From Aphrocallistes beatrix (taxonomy: Eukaryota > Porifera > Hexactinellida > Sceptrulophora > Aphrocallistidae), in NCBI GenBank assembly GCA_963281255.1, contig OY725493.1:1-64000 (forward strand): a stretch of 64,000 nt of DNA. Reading direction: 5' to 3'. Below the pieces are notes generated by a model. That model was not told the DNA's origin. It searched no databases and worked only from the letters and a program-made list of their open reading frames with translations. A program made the position numbers and the translations under genes. How positions within the stretch are numbered: position 1 is the first letter of the stretch; each line of letters starts with the position of its first letter. Positions 44,603 through 56,943 of the stretch are shown here, one piece after another.

Positions 44603-46371
44603 TATATATAGATTTTTTTTTTGTAACGAATTGATTGAAAAAACTGCCAGGCACAGAAAGCTGGTTTTTCGCATGTAAGGGTCTTTTGGCAATGGCTCCA
44701 CTAAGTTCAGAGCTCAGACGAAAATGTCGACTCATCATGGAATTATGACGTCATTGTCACATTTTTAAAAGTTAACCAATACAGTTATTCGACCATAACT
44801 CAGCTATTTTAGGTGATAGAAGGCTGAAATTTTAATAGAATGTGTATATCAATATATTTCAAATATGATAAAACTTTCATCCAAAAATGATGGCACATCA
44901 CTCTGTTATGACGTCATCATTTGTTTTGTTTGTCCGAATTGATTGAAGAATTGGCAAGTCGTAGAAATACGAAAATTAGCATGTAGGCATAGGCGTAAAG
45001 TTTTTGATTTTTTTTCTAAAAGTGTGGGGGGCCATTTCCCAAAATCATGTTAAATCGATCCATCAAAATAAGCAGATCTAGTTTTCAAAGTAGTATTGAA
45101 TGTAAAATATTGCTGAGGAAATTTAATATGAAAAGTAAATCGGGATATTTTGAAATATATTTACTAAAGATAACTAATGCTGAGATGATATCAATAATAT
45201 GCTGTGAAACAGTTTCAACTAAAAACCAACTGTTATAAGTGTGGGGGGCCGCCCTCCACACTTTGAAGCGCTGTAGGGGGCCAGAACCCCACAACTAGGC
45301 TAAGTTCACGCCTATGCATGTAGGTGTCAAATGATGAATCTAGGATTAAGTTCGAAGATCTAAGCGAAATTTTCATCCTCTGCAAAAAAAATGGAAACAA
45401 TTTTTCACACCTTTTCTATACTGTATATATGACTTCACTTTCACATTAGAAATCATTGCACGACACTACAATAGATTGTCATTGTTATTAATAATCCTTC
45501 AAAGCCAACTTACATTAGATAACTTAATTTTACTCTAGTGTATAGCGATAAAAAGGTTATGTGCATATTTTCACACCTTTATATACATATATATTTTCAC
45601 ACCATTTGACGAATTTCTAAAAATATGCTAGAGACTAGCTTCCAACAGTTGACATGAGGTTTTCATGGGTGTAGATTACGAATATCATATTTTCAGTTTG
45701 ATATGATAAATTATTTGTTTACTTTTGCTTACATTAGATACATAAAGTAAACAAATTACAAAAATATGCTAGAAACTAGCTTCCAACGGTGGTGACATGG
45801 GGTTTTTAGGGGTGTAGATTTCGAATATTATATTTCAGATCAATATGATAAATTATTTTTTTACTTTTGTTTACAATAGATACATAAAGTAAACAAATTA
45901 CAAAAATTGGCTAGATTGAGTAACTCCATGCGCGCGCAGGGAGACTATATATATCTGTTACGAATTGATTGAAGAAACTGCCAGGCACAGAAAGCTGATT
46001 TATGGCATGTGGGAGTCTTTTGGCTATGCTTCCAGTAAGTTCTGAGCTCAGACGAAAATGTGGACTCATCATGGAATTATGACGTCACTGTCACATTTTT
46101 AAAAGTTTAGCAATACAGTTATTCGAGCATAACTCAGCCATTATAGGAGATAGAAGGCTGAAATTTTAATAGAATGTGTATATTATTATGCCTCACATAT
46201 GACAAAACTTTCTCCAAAAAATGATGACTCATCACTCTGTAATGACGTCATCATTACTCATCAAAAACTTAACATTTGGAATTTTTGATGATTTTTCGAG
46301 TGATATCGATTTTATTAGTAACATGGACGTATTTAGAGATGCTATCTCCCTCATAATTAAGAGTGTTATTC
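44603..46371. repeat. Cluster repeat block preceding kinase copy 5
   Basis: The same block as 24110-25550 with the 329-bp element inserted at 44987-45315. CRE palindromes lie near 44750, 44909, 46080 and 46245. No genes. Confidence 0.8.
44987..45315. mobile_element. 329-bp short-TIR element, copy 1
   Basis: The ends GCATAGGCGT and ACGCCTAT form a short TIR (about 8-9 bp). GCATGTAG is duplicated on both sides (44979-44986, 45316-45323), and the empty site is seen at 24487 and 29956. GTGTGGGGGGCC occurs near each end. An 8-9-bp duplication fits hAT. The 63-69-codon frames inside are not protein-like. A copy of the same length lies at 60477. Confidence 0.87.
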
Positions 46372-46448
46372 CAGGCGACCGAAGGGAGCTTACCGCGGAC
46401 ACAAAGTGCCCGCCAGCCGCGCATCGCTAGCAAGCGAAGCGTGCTTGT
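46372..46448. repeat. Hairpin module M11 (plus orientation)
   Basis: As M2, but AAAGTGCCCGC and GCATCGCT weaken two stems. Confidence 0.87.
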
Positions 46449-46903
46449 ATATACATATAAACACACACATTAATCGAGTTTTAATAGTAAGGATTAAAGA
46501 TAATTGTAACTGTATGCATATTCTCAAAAATAGATTTGATATTACTTCCAATCGTTTCAAAACTAGGAGTGTACGTTTAAAAAATGTAAGCAGGAAAAAT
46601 AAGATATCATCTAATCGATCAAATATCCAAATAATCGTTTTTTTAGAAAATTTTCGTTTGTTACGATCTAGTATATTCCTTTCAGTCCTGGTATTTAAAA
46701 CTTGACACGTGCAACTTTCTAAATATTGATTTTGTCCATTATTCAATCCCAAAACTATTCTACTAAATGCTAAAACCTTTCGACGTTTGTATATAATCAC
46801 CAGCGCGATTAGTTTGCTTGTTATTTTTCTAGTGATATCGATTTTGACAGTAAGACTGACATATTTAGAGAAGTTATCTTCCTAATAATTAATCAATGTG
46901 ACA
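46449..46903. other. Spacer between modules M11 and M12
   Basis: Paralogue of 25629-26081, non-coding. Confidence 0.6.
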
Positions 46904-46980
46904 CCAGGCGACCGAAGGGAGCCTTCGGCGGACACAAAGTGTCCGCCAGCCGCGCAGCGCAAGCAAATGAAGTGCGCATG
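46904..46980. repeat. Hairpin module M12 (plus orientation)
   Basis: As M3; 235 bp after the stop of kinase copy 5. Confidence 0.88.
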
Positions 46981-47214
46981 TTTACTATAGATAGAAAAAC
47001 CCAAAGCCATCCGGTTGGTAAGCTAAAATGGAACATTAACGATACAAGTGAATACACACACTCAGTTTAGTACACATTTATGATTAGAGAGTCAAATAAG
47101 CCAAACAAGAGTGGGTACGTAGCCTAGATAAGTGAATTGATATAAGAGCAGAACTAATCATGTAAACAAGAGTCAAAGCAAGCAAACAGAAGATGATGAA
47201 GTAAATTTGTGTCG

Positions 47215-48663
47215 TCAGATCCGTTCTTGGATTACTTCTTGAATAGAATGGGAGGAAACATTCTTTTCGCAAAATTCTTCAAATAAAAATTTTTCATAAT
47301 TACCTCGAACTATTAATTCTTGTAAAAAAGGATCAGAGGATTCCTCGAGGCCATTAACTATCTTTTCTTCGCTCTCTGGTGCGACGATAGCGTTAATCAC
47401 TAAACCAAGCTGTTTAAAATCAAGGCCTTCAGTATCCTTTTTCTCGACTGGTGGCTTGTGAAAGTAGCTTCTATCAAAACCCGAGGTTGAACCAATGGCA
47501 GTAGCCCTGTCGAAATCAATTAGCATTGCCTCATAATGTTTCGAAAAGCAAAAGTTAGGAAGTCGGACATCTCGGTGTGCATAACCCAATTTATGTAGTT
47601 CCTCCAGTGCCGTTACAGCTTGTTGAATAAAGTCTTTAAGACATTTCTTGGCTTCATCTCGGCTAAGTGGCTGATGAGGTTGGGCTTCAAATTGAAATAT
47701 AGGATTGACAGTATCAATATCAATTATATTTGAAGGCAATACTAAGTGTGAAAAGGATTGAGATTTCAGAAATTGGCGTTTCCTTTCGAGACGTGTTAAG
47801 GTCTTTTCTTCTAGTACATTTGGAGAAATTTTATAATAACAGCCTTTATCTCTAACCAGAATAGAATAAGCGGATTCGACTTGTTCTAATGAACTACCAT
47901 GAGGCAATATTTTCTGGAGAAGAGTGAGGTCTTTTTGGGAAAGTCCCATAAAATAATCTTTGGAATCATTATTTTTGATAATTTGAGAAAAAATACTTTG
48001 TTTATCCAACACCATCTGAATCTTCGAACGTGCTTCATCCAATTTTAAGCATTCCCACTCAATGTGAAAAAGAAAATTCTCCCAATGAACTGTAATCAAA
48101 CTAATTCTTTCCTTAGTTTTTTTATTTGGAAAAACAAAGCCAGAGACTTCTTCAACTTTCTGGTCATAAAGGCGTATATACCGTAGCTGGAAAATTAAGG
48201 CAATTGCACAATGTGCAACCGTATCATTGTAATTATTAGAATCTACTTCGAGTAAGAGAAGCGGAATAGAAGGATTGTCCTTATCCACAACCGCTACATC
48301 AATCCGCATGTTAGCTGATACAATTAAAGGCGTGAGCTTATCAGATTTGGTGTACTCGTGGACAAATTGAAACTGCTCCTCCAAATCAAAATTCTTCATC
48401 ATCCAAATCTTCAAATACTTTTCTGGGCGACAGTCATCATCTAATTCTAATTCGCATATATCAATTAGATCACAAAATGGGGGCTTTTGGATTTGTGGAT
48501 CGCTAAATGATACTAAAGAATGGCTAGTTAGATCTGTAAGGGAAAATTTTGATGAACGAGATCTTGTTATAGTTGGCAATGCTATATCTTTCCTATTTCC
48601 AGGAAATATGCCCGTATTGAAATTTATTTGTGAATGTTTAGTGTTTTTGCCAGGCGTTGCCAT
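47215..48663 (-). CDS. Kinase copy 5: PD-(D/E)XK-like/protein kinase fusion (mosaic)
   Basis: 482 residues. The N-terminal 190 residues follow copy 4. Residues 195-223 (ENFLFHIEWECLKLDEARSK) instead match copies 1 and 6, and the sequence then returns to the copy-4 type (SIFSQIIKNNDSKD). The kinase N-lobe patch is distinct again (VLEEKTLTRLERKRQFLK, PSNIIDIDTVNP). Nuclease-like (RIDVAVVD, LLLLEVDSN) and kinase (HRDVRLPN, LIDFDRA) motifs are complete. Plus modules are on the 3' side (46372, 46904), minus modules on the 5' side (50829, 51594). The 5' flank carries a 649-bp fold-back insertion 450 bp upstream of the ATG. Confidence 0.88.
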   Translation of the reverse strand: MATPGKNTKHSQINFNTGIFPGNRKDIALPTITRSRSSKFSLTDLTSHSLVSFSDPQIQKPPFCDLIDICELELDDDCRPEKYLKIWMMKNFDLEEQFQFVHEYTKSDKLTPLIVSANMRIDVAVVDKDNPSIPLLLLEVDSNNYNDTVAHCAIALIFQLRYIRLYDQKVEEVSGFVFPNKKTKERISLITVHWENFLFHIEWECLKLDEARSKIQMVLDKQSIFSQIIKNNDSKDYFMGLSQKDLTLLQKILPHGSSLEQVESAYSILVRDKGCYYKISPNVLEEKTLTRLERKRQFLKSQSFSHLVLPSNIIDIDTVNPIFQFEAQPHQPLSRDEAKKCLKDFIQQAVTALEELHKLGYAHRDVRLPNFCFSKHYEAMLIDFDRATAIGSTSGFDRSYFHKPPVEKKDTEGLDFKQLGLVINAIVAPESEEKIVNGLEESSDPFLQELIVRGNYEKFLFEEFCEKNVSSHSIQEVIQERI

Positions 48664-50828
48664 TAATTAATAAGAATTTCAATTGTTAGAAATGAAATCA
48701 CAAAGCTTGATCGATAGGAAGAAACTAGGAAGAATGAATGCACTACAAGTTTTGAAGTGAGAATAATTTCTATGAAAGGAAAGTGATAAATAATAGAAAA
48801 TGAAATAAAAAGATAAAAATGGAGAGTAAATAATATGAAAAGACGTGATAGAGCGAAATACAAGTTAAATCATGCCGCGGTTGCTCAAAAAATGAATTCT
48901 GTTAAATTTTGATCATAACCGTCACTGTTAAGGTTGGTTCTTTTTTCCACTGATTTATCAAAATTTTCAGTGCAGATTTGAATCACAGGCTTATTTGAAA
49001 AAGTTTTGGCTAATGAAATCACAGGGTTCAACTTTTCTAGTAAAATTCATTATAATTGCTTAATATGGATTATGCCATAACTCAATGTATGTAAACAAGT
49101 TATAATTACTTTCATAGCCTACTCTAATAATCCCTCACAATAGAGTGAAAATCATGGACTAGGGATGAAGTAATAGCCGAATGGATTAATACACGATTAG
49201 CCTGAAATCGTTAACCATGCAGCATTGTCATTAGGAATGTATTACCAGCATATATAAACATGGTATCAAAGTACATATATCCGTTAGAAAAATTTCGATT
49301 CGTCATCGTATCATTGCGCAACAGACCATTTTAAGCACGATTTTGGCAATTTTCTAAGCTGTTTTAACCCTATTTCTAAACGGTATTAAGGTGTGATTTT
49401 TGTGTTGAACCAAGGTTAATACGAGTTGATTTGAAAAATTCTAAATTTTTCAAATCAACTCGTACTAATCTTGGTTCTACACAAAAATCACACCTTAATA
49501 CCATTTAGAAATAGGGTTAAAACAGCTTAGAAAATTGCCAAAATCGTGCTTAAAATGGCCTGTTGAGCAATGATATGATGACGAATCGAAATTTTGACAA
49601 CGGATTTTAGTTATTTGATGCCATGTTTATATATGCTGGTAATACATTCTTAATGCCTATCTTACATGGTTGACGACTTTAGGCTAATCGTGTATTAATC
49701 CATTCGGCTATTGCCGCATCCTTGGTTATTTTACTGTGAGGCATTATTAGAGTAGGCTATGTTACTTTCTAAACCTGAAATCTGATTGGCTGAAATGAAA
49801 AATAGTCAAAACTCTTAAGGATGTATCATTGTATATTATGCAAAAGCTCTATGAGTCACTTAATGGTGCTGCACTCACAGTATGTCAACTGACATTTTTA
49901 GTGCAGCTCCTAGTATAGGAGATGCCTTATGTCATGATCGATGTCGAACGTACGTACGTACGTACGTCTGCTCGCTCCTAGAAATTCTATTTGACCAAAT
50001 TGCACCAAATTTGGGTCATACACTCCTCATATGGTGGAGATTTGTACCTGGGTCCAAATTATGCAATATTTTCACACTTTTTCACAAAAGCTGTCAAAAT
50101 GTATTAGCCAATCAGAATCCAGGGATTTACCAATACAATGGCTTTGATTTTATCAGATTAATATGGATTATACCAAACACAATGAACATATACAAGTTAG
50201 AATTCTTTGTTTATTTAGTCGATTTCATCAGGCTGTAGAAGTACGGAATGTGTAACTAAATCCTATTGGAAGGCCGGAATGTGTACCTGTCTCTCATGCT
50301 AAGCCAAGTCTGTCTCTCAAGCTAAGTCTATCTCTCAAGTCTCAATTTTGTGATTAACTCTTATATTTTGATATTTTCTATGTATAAGTATTTTAATGAA
50401 TTCGACTATATTCATTAAAAACCAAATAAAATATCTCATTTCAATTGTATTGATATAATAGTTAGTTTGTCAGGGTGGGTGAATGCTTAATTCATGGCAA
50501 TTGAACTATCTAACCAATATCAAAATTATTGGTCTTTAAGCATTTAACCAATCCATGGTACTAAATCTTTATTGACTACCATTGCTTAGTATATGCGTAG
50601 AATGCTATGATTAATCTAAGTAAAGGATTAAGTAATAAACAAAGTAAAACAAAAATTAAATACTTCGCCAAAACTAAGTATATATTAAGCAGTTCTTAAG
50701 TTCTCCACCTAAACTAAGTATTTACTTAATAATTACTTCGTTTCCAACCAAAAACTAAGTATGGATTGAGTATATCCTTACTACTATTAAAACTCGATTA
50801 ATGTCTATATGTGTGTTATATATATATA
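48664..50828. other. 5' flank of kinase copy 5
   Basis: Homologous to 27841-29174 and 40324-41447, with the fold-back element at 49113-49761. It retains the ACGT microsatellite (49949-49965), two CTGTCTCTCAAGCTAAGTC repeats near 50290-50335, and AAACTAAGTAT repeats at 50672-50765. No gene. Confidence 0.5.
49113..49761. mobile_element. 649-bp fold-back element
   Basis: CATAGCCTACTCTAATAAT at the left returns inverted at the right, and inverted similarity continues to the centre near 49440 (AATTTTTCAAATCAACTCGT beside ACGAGTTGATTTGAAAAATT). The sequence is nearly one palindrome. TTACTTT (7 bp, or 8 bp as TTACTTTC) is duplicated at both edges, and the empty site is seen at 28246 and 33715. No coding capacity; superfamily uncertain. 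Confidence 0.9.
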
Positions 50829-50905
50829 CAAGCGTGCTTCGCTTGCTTGCGCTGCGCGGCTTGCGGACATTGTGTGTCCACAGAGAATCCTTGCAGGTGC
50901 CTGTG
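50829..50905. repeat. Hairpin module M13 (minus orientation)
   Basis: Paralogue of M9 with AAGCGTGCTTCGCTTGCTT and GGACATTGTGTGTCC; two stems are slightly eroded. Confidence 0.85.
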
Positions 50906-51593
50906 AATATTCAAGAAACGGTCAATTGGTTTTCTAATTCCTTACTTAAAAAATGTCGTTCATGTACGGTTAGTCATGAATTCAGAACTGGGAAAGAAAA
51001 TTAAGTTTATGATAAAAGGAATTTGCTTAATCCTGAATGTAATGTCAATTTGACACTACAAATGTTCAATTAAGATTATTATATTTGAACGACTCAAATA
51101 ACTTCAGTCGAGTAACGTTAACAACAATCCATGTATGTGTTACGTGCTATAATCAATCAATTTGACCATTAAATTACTTTTAATGATGAAATAATAGACT
51201 CTAATAACTGTATTCAATCATTTATATGAAATAGAATCGTGTAAATCGTATTTTAAAGTCTATGATTGATTGGTTCTCGCTTGAGCCAATGAATTTCAAT
51301 CACAAATAGTCCCTTCGATTGTATGCATTGTAAATGTATTCACTACTGTTTAGATCCCAATGTATTTGTACGAGTATGATAAAAGAAACGAATTTCATTG
51401 GTCAGCACAATTTGTCACCTATCTCGGCGAGGTATGAAGATTTCGCTTAGATCTTCGAACTTAATCGTATACTCATTATTATTTACCTGTGTGCCAAATT
51501 TCACATTTCTAGGACCTCCCAGTTCCTAAATCAATTCTGGACAAACGTACAAAAAAAACAAAAGAAAAACCATTGCGTTTTAATATATAAGAT
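50906..51593. other. Spacer between modules M13 and M14
   Basis: Paralogue of 41523-42213, ending in the same A-rich/TATATAAGAT tail. Non-coding. Confidence 0.5.
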
Positions 51594-51670
51594 GCAAGCG
51601 CGCTTCGCTTACTTGCGCTGCGCGGCTTGCCGACACTTGGTGTCCGCAGAGTCGCCTTACGGGCGCCTGG
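51594..51670. repeat. Hairpin module M14 (minus orientation)
   Basis: Paralogue of M10, with GCCGACACTTGGTGTCCGC and CGCCTTACGGGCG. Confidence 0.85.
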
Positions 51671-52201
51671 AGTTACTCAATCTAGCGTATTGTGGGAATT
51701 TGTTTACTTTATATAAATATTGTAAACAAAACTTAACAAATAATTTCGCATATAGAACCGAAAATATAATATTCTAAATTTACACCTCTGAAAACCCCAT
51801 GTAAACCGTTGGAAGCTAGCCTCTATCCTGTTTTTTTGTCATTTGTTTACTTTATGTATCTAATGTAAACAAAAGTAAACAAATAATTTATATTTTCATC
51901 TGAAAATACTACACCACGAAGCTTAATAACGTTGAATTGAGTGACACTGTCACCTCAAATCAGTAATTCCTAACTCCTGATTGGTTGGTACTGGACCATG
52001 GAATGTCATGTCAGGAGAACACCTGTGTGGATCATGGATTGTCAGTGGCTAAGAAATCGCTTTAATGTCACAAGTGCTCACAAATTACACTAAATATAAT
52101 ATTAGCTATATACGTGCGAAGATAAGTACATTAATAGACGCCCGCTCAATCTGGCGCCATACCTGGCACCAATACACAAACACATCCGATCTAAATAGGC
52201 C
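51671..52201. other. Interval before the Ginger-like element
   Basis: Paralogue of 42291-42820 (putative PP2A 3'-side sequence). It ends at the GGCC (52198-52201) that became the target duplication. Confidence 0.45.
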
Positions 52202-52745
52202 TGTTGCATGAGAAATTGACCCCCATGGGAAAATGACTCCCCTTGTATATAGGAACCATGGATACTCAATAATTAGGGGGAGTCATTTTCACATGGGGGT
52301 CATATTCCTACGATAGGTGCGTGAGAAAATGACTCCCCTCTACTATTTAATGTATTGATCATCTTGGTGAATATTTAGTCATCTTAGTGAATATTTAGTA
52401 TTCTATCACACTATTACAACTTCCTGTGGTGATTTCCTAATTGGAAGGGATGACAATTGCATCTAGAATATTTAGTATTCTATCACACTATTACAACTTC
52501 CTGTGGTGATTTCCTAATTGGAAGGGATGACAATTGCATCTAGAATATTTAGTATTCTATCACACTATTACATCTTCCTGTGGTGATTTCGTAATTGGAA
52601 GGGATGATAATTCTATTCTACTACTATTCTACTGTGACTCAAACCATACATGTGTGTGGCTGCATGCAAGATAGTGATTCAATTATTAATACAATATATA
52701 TATACACATTTTATAATCCCCTTGATCAATTTGACATTTTTGCTA

Positions 52746-54631
52746 ATGGAGTTAACAGAGTATGAAGAACTTAAGGATTATTTATTGTACCAAAAATATC
52801 CTGATTCCTTCAAAAGCAAGGCTCTCAAGCGAAACTTTCGAAGGAAATCACTTAAATTTCGGATAAGTGGAGAAAATAATATTCTTTATCAGGTAAGTAA
52901 ACAATATAATTATCACTTAATCTACTTTTTGGAAGGTTTTATTCTTTCTATTGGTACAGAAAGTGATGTTTCCAGATGGGAGTGAACATTTTAAAAAATG
53001 CCCACTGAAAACAGAAATAGCGACTATACTCCAGCTGTACCATGATTCAGATCATCCTGGCCAGAATGCTACACTCAACAATATTCGCAGAGAATACTAT
53101 TGGACTGGAATGTGCGAGCAAGTTAGAAGCTATGTAAGTAGTATGTTAATTTTAAAACAATTGTTAGTTAGGGCTGTAATTCTAGATGCTATATAAAATT
53201 TCGAAATCAGGTGATACATTGTGTGAAGTTTCCAATGCATATCTTTAAAAAGTGTACTATTGAGTGATCTTTTCGTATAGGTAAAAAGTTGTGATAAATG
53301 CCAAAAGGAAAGGGATCCAAATACGAATACAAATCGTCTACTCCAACCTATACCACCTCCAGAAAGGCCATGGCAACATATCGGAATGGACTTAATCTGT
53401 AACCTGCCAATGACTCAGGATGGCTATTTGCATCTATTAGTTGCCGTTTGTTATTTATCTAAATATGTAATAGCAAGACCGCTGAAATCGAAGTGCACTA
53501 AAGAAGTAATTGACAAGCTACGTTCTATATACCTAACACTTGGCATCCCTGAAATCATTCAGCATGATCAAGGTCCAGAATTTCAGAGTAAGGTTGGTAA
53601 ATACCACTTTTCGGATAATAATGTTACCACCATAGTCTAGTTGTGAAAAAAGTTATTTGAAAGTATGTATTTGTTTGTAGGAGTTCAAACAATTCCATGA
53701 AATTCTAAAAGTAGACAACCGATCAACAGCAGCGTATCACCCACAGAGTAATGGCCTAGTGGAAGCAGGAAATAAGATCTTGAAATGGTAGTAATTGAAT
53801 ATTTTTAGATAGAAGTTTCTTGGATAACAATTCAATAACTTATATTTATTTAGCAAAATCGAAAAGTTTCGCAACGACGTAGACATTGAATGGACACAAT
53901 GGCTTGACGAGGCATGCTTAGCTGCAAACACACACCTCAAAAAATCAATTAAGATTACCCCATTTAGATTAATGTTTGGTCGAGATTGCAATCAAAGCTA
54001 TTGAAAATAATGACTCTGAAAGAAGTGAAAACTCGTATACAGTGCCCTCTGATTCATTAGAGTGGATAGAAAGTATGGACTCCCACAGAAATAGTGAATA
54101 TGGAAATGCACGTACAAATATCCTACAAGATCAAGCAAGGCAGAAACAGATATTTGATGCTAAGATTCATCGTAAGAGGTTTGTTCTTCTTTTATATAAG
54201 TTAAAATATCTCTAATAGATTTAATTACTTACATTTGTGCAATGATTATGTAAATGAAAACTAAGTAAAATAACGAAAGGAGATATCTTAATTTACTAAA
54301 AATACATTTACTCAATTACGGAATTTCCGAATTTTCGGACAGATCGGATACATAGAGTTGTTAAAATAAGCACGGATAACATAAATTGTAGACTCAGTAT
54401 TTATTATAACTCTTTCCTTAGATCAAGCATCGAGAAGTCAGATAACGTGCTTATCCGTAATATCAACAGAGACAAAAAGCTGCCTGGGACAAAATCACAA
54501 CCTAAATATTTTGGGCCTTATCCAGTTCAAAGAGTTACAAAAGGCCATGTTGTTGTTGATAAGGAGAAAGGAAAAAATCGAAAAAGGTGCCATTCCATCT
54601 CACCAAAAAGTATTTGCAGCGTATTTCACAG
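52746..54631 (+). CDS. Ginger integrase (DDE, H2C2 finger), six or more exons, one frameshift
   Basis: Exons at 52746-52892, 52960-53133, 53281-53592, 53681-53787, 53854-54178 and 54422-54631 join in phase at GT..AG borders; a further exon at 54792-54889 stays open. The product starts MELTEYEELKDYL. It has an H2C2 zinc-binding motif (LYHDSDHPG ... VKSCDKCQKE), then the RNase H-like integrase core with Asp in HIGMDLICNLP, Asp in IIQHDQGPEF and Glu in HPQSNGLVEAGNK, and a C-terminal GPYPV(Q)RV chromo/SH3-like region. This enzyme cuts and pastes the element in the nucleus. Within exon 5 the frame must shift by one base near 53985-53995 (FGRDCNQ to KAIENNDSE), so this copy is probably inactive unless that is a sequencing error. 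Confidence 0.85.
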
Positions 54632-55433
54632 GTACTATATTTTCCTATCTCCACAAATATTAAAATACTACTCGATTTTAAGTATCTGTCATGGCTATCC
54701 GTTAAATGTTATGAGATAGCGAATAGATGTATAATATTACGTGTATATTATCAAAGAACCACAATTGATTTGTAAAATAACAATTATTTAGACTCATCAC
54801 ACTGTCGTTCAAACTACTACATCGACTACATCGACAAATCAGAATTCTCAAAAGCGAAAAAGCATCCAAAAAGCTAAAACAATACAAGGTTGGTTGGTTC
54901 ATCATCAACATTTTTATGTTTTCAGATTTCATATTTAAATTACGTATTTGATACATTGCACGAATGTATACGTGTACAATAATCGGTAGCGTAATTCTCC
55001 CTATGCATGATACTTCAGTATGTTAGATCATTATTCTCAATTCTGTAGTTGCAATCTTCGCCAACTTCCTCCTCAATGTCGTTTGAATGTTCCAACTCGA
55101 AAGTAGATGACTTGACTACTAACTACTTCTCTAGCTCTAAATGTAAGTATGTAATATAGTATTTTGCAAAGGGAATCAAAAATAATAAAATTCCGCGAAA
55201 TACTAGCTAGCTATTAGATGTACAAGGTACATATTAATTAAAAGATAAAATATCACAAAAAATTCAAATTTTAAAAAATTAGAATGCTAAAAAATATTAT
55301 TTGATACAATTAATCCTTAGTCGAAGTGTACAACATTCACACAATTAAAATAGCGTTCAGGTTTCAAACACCTATCCGTTCAAATTTTATTCTTAGTCAA
55401 TTATTTTAAGGTGGAGATGGCACTATTGGTTCG

Positions 55434-56710
55434 ATGGTAGAAATATTTGAATCTGATCCCAATCTTCCTACCTATGATGAATACCTGGAAATTATAAACA
55501 GCATCAAACCTAAACTTATAAATGCGTTGAAAGAGAACTCCTACATCTCTGATTTACATCGACAATTAGATGAAAAATCTAAATACCTGAAAATCAATGA
55601 TCTTATTTCATACCATCCAGAGACTTCAGTTGAATATGCTCTGAAAGAAAAGGTTGCTTGCCTGGTTTCCAAGTGGTATAATGAACATCTCGAAACTTGT
55701 CAGATAGAAATAGATGAAAGACATAAATGTGACTACCCCTTGGCTGTTCTATTACCTGTGGTACTGGAAAGTATTTCGAATTCTAAAATTATTTATATCG
55801 ATTCTGAAGATGAGGGAACAAAAGATATTCAACTAAACTCGAACTCGGATATTGCTCAAGAGTGCTATTCTCACGGTGTCGCGTCTGAACTTGAAAAATT
55901 GTGTCCAATTTGGCAAGGAGAATTTAACGATATCCTACATGTAAACACCTGTTCGATAGATAATGTAATATCACTGATTGGTTTAAATAAAGTTAGCATA
56001 GAGAATGCAATAAAATTCACCGGATTCACACCTAATACAGATGGAAAACATTTTTTGTCACTAATTCATGACCTCAAGTTCGATGAACTTCGACACTACA
56101 TTGCAAATTTGATCAATATTCCGCTTACATACGAAATAATAGTTAAAAAGTATAATTTCTTTGGTTCTGAGGCATTAATAATAAAACTTCTTCGAAAATT
56201 CAGGCTATCTAACGATGTTTATTCTACGACGTTTAAATGCTACAGCTGCTGTGATACATTTGATGCTAGTCTTCAAGTCGGCAGCTTTACTAAAGTCACC
56301 TCTACATTACAAGATTGCATTGATAAGAAGATAATTCCTGCGAATTGCAAAAGATGCCAGTCAGACAAATCTAAACTTGAATTACTCTCTGGTCACTTCC
56401 AAAATATACCAACAATATTCGTAATAGAACTTGGACATATCTCTGAATCAAATTGTACACTTAAAATGGGTGATATTGATGAGTCAATCTATATTGCTAA
56501 CAATGAACGAACCCTATAGGCCTATGCTACAGATTGGCAGGATATACTTTATCTATTGGCAATCATTTCTATTTAATGATATACCAGAATGGTGTTTGGT
56601 ACAAGTATAATGATCTGCTGTCTCCTAAAATATCAGAATGGGAGAAGAACACAACTTTGGGGAAACTGAATTCAGTGCTTTACTTACTACACCCTGAATT
56701 ATGTATTTAA
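55434..56710 (+). CDS. USP-like cysteine-protease domain protein of the Ginger-like element
   Basis: The open frame 55434-56519 (361 codons) continues by homology in another frame at 56528-56710. What I see: a cysteine box HVNTCSIDNVISLIG (Cys173), a zinc-ribbon pair C-x2-C at 269-272 and 305-308, a beta strand IPTIFVIEL, and in the second frame a histidine box YTLSIGNHFYLMIY followed by WYKYND. The order Cys box, four-Cys finger, His box, Asp/Asn is that of ubiquitin-specific-protease or USPL1-like (C98) peptidases. Ginger relatives are known to carry other deubiquitinase or SUMO-protease domains (OTU, Ulp1), so a protease cargo makes sense. A frameshift near 56500 separates the His box. The start at 55434 is uncertain; upstream exons are possible. 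Confidence 0.65.
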
Positions 56711-56943
56711 TCTACAAAATGATGTTTGTTATCTGTAGAATTTATTGTTGCAAAAACTAAAATATGTTAATAAACTTATTACTATATTGTACCAGATTGT
56801 ATGAGTTTATTTACACAATAACAACACTGTGTAACATATGCCAATACTTTCCTATTTTCTTTATTTTATTACTCATGATAAGTATGCTACGGAACATGTT
56901 CCGTAGCAAGTATACGAAATCACCGCAGGAAGATGTAATAGTG
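56711..56943. other. 3' segment of the Ginger-like element before the right TIR
   Basis: Non-coding and AT-rich. It contains a perfect 24-bp palindrome at 56885-56908 (core CTACGGAACATGTTCCGTAG), just inside the TIR. Confidence 0.6.
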
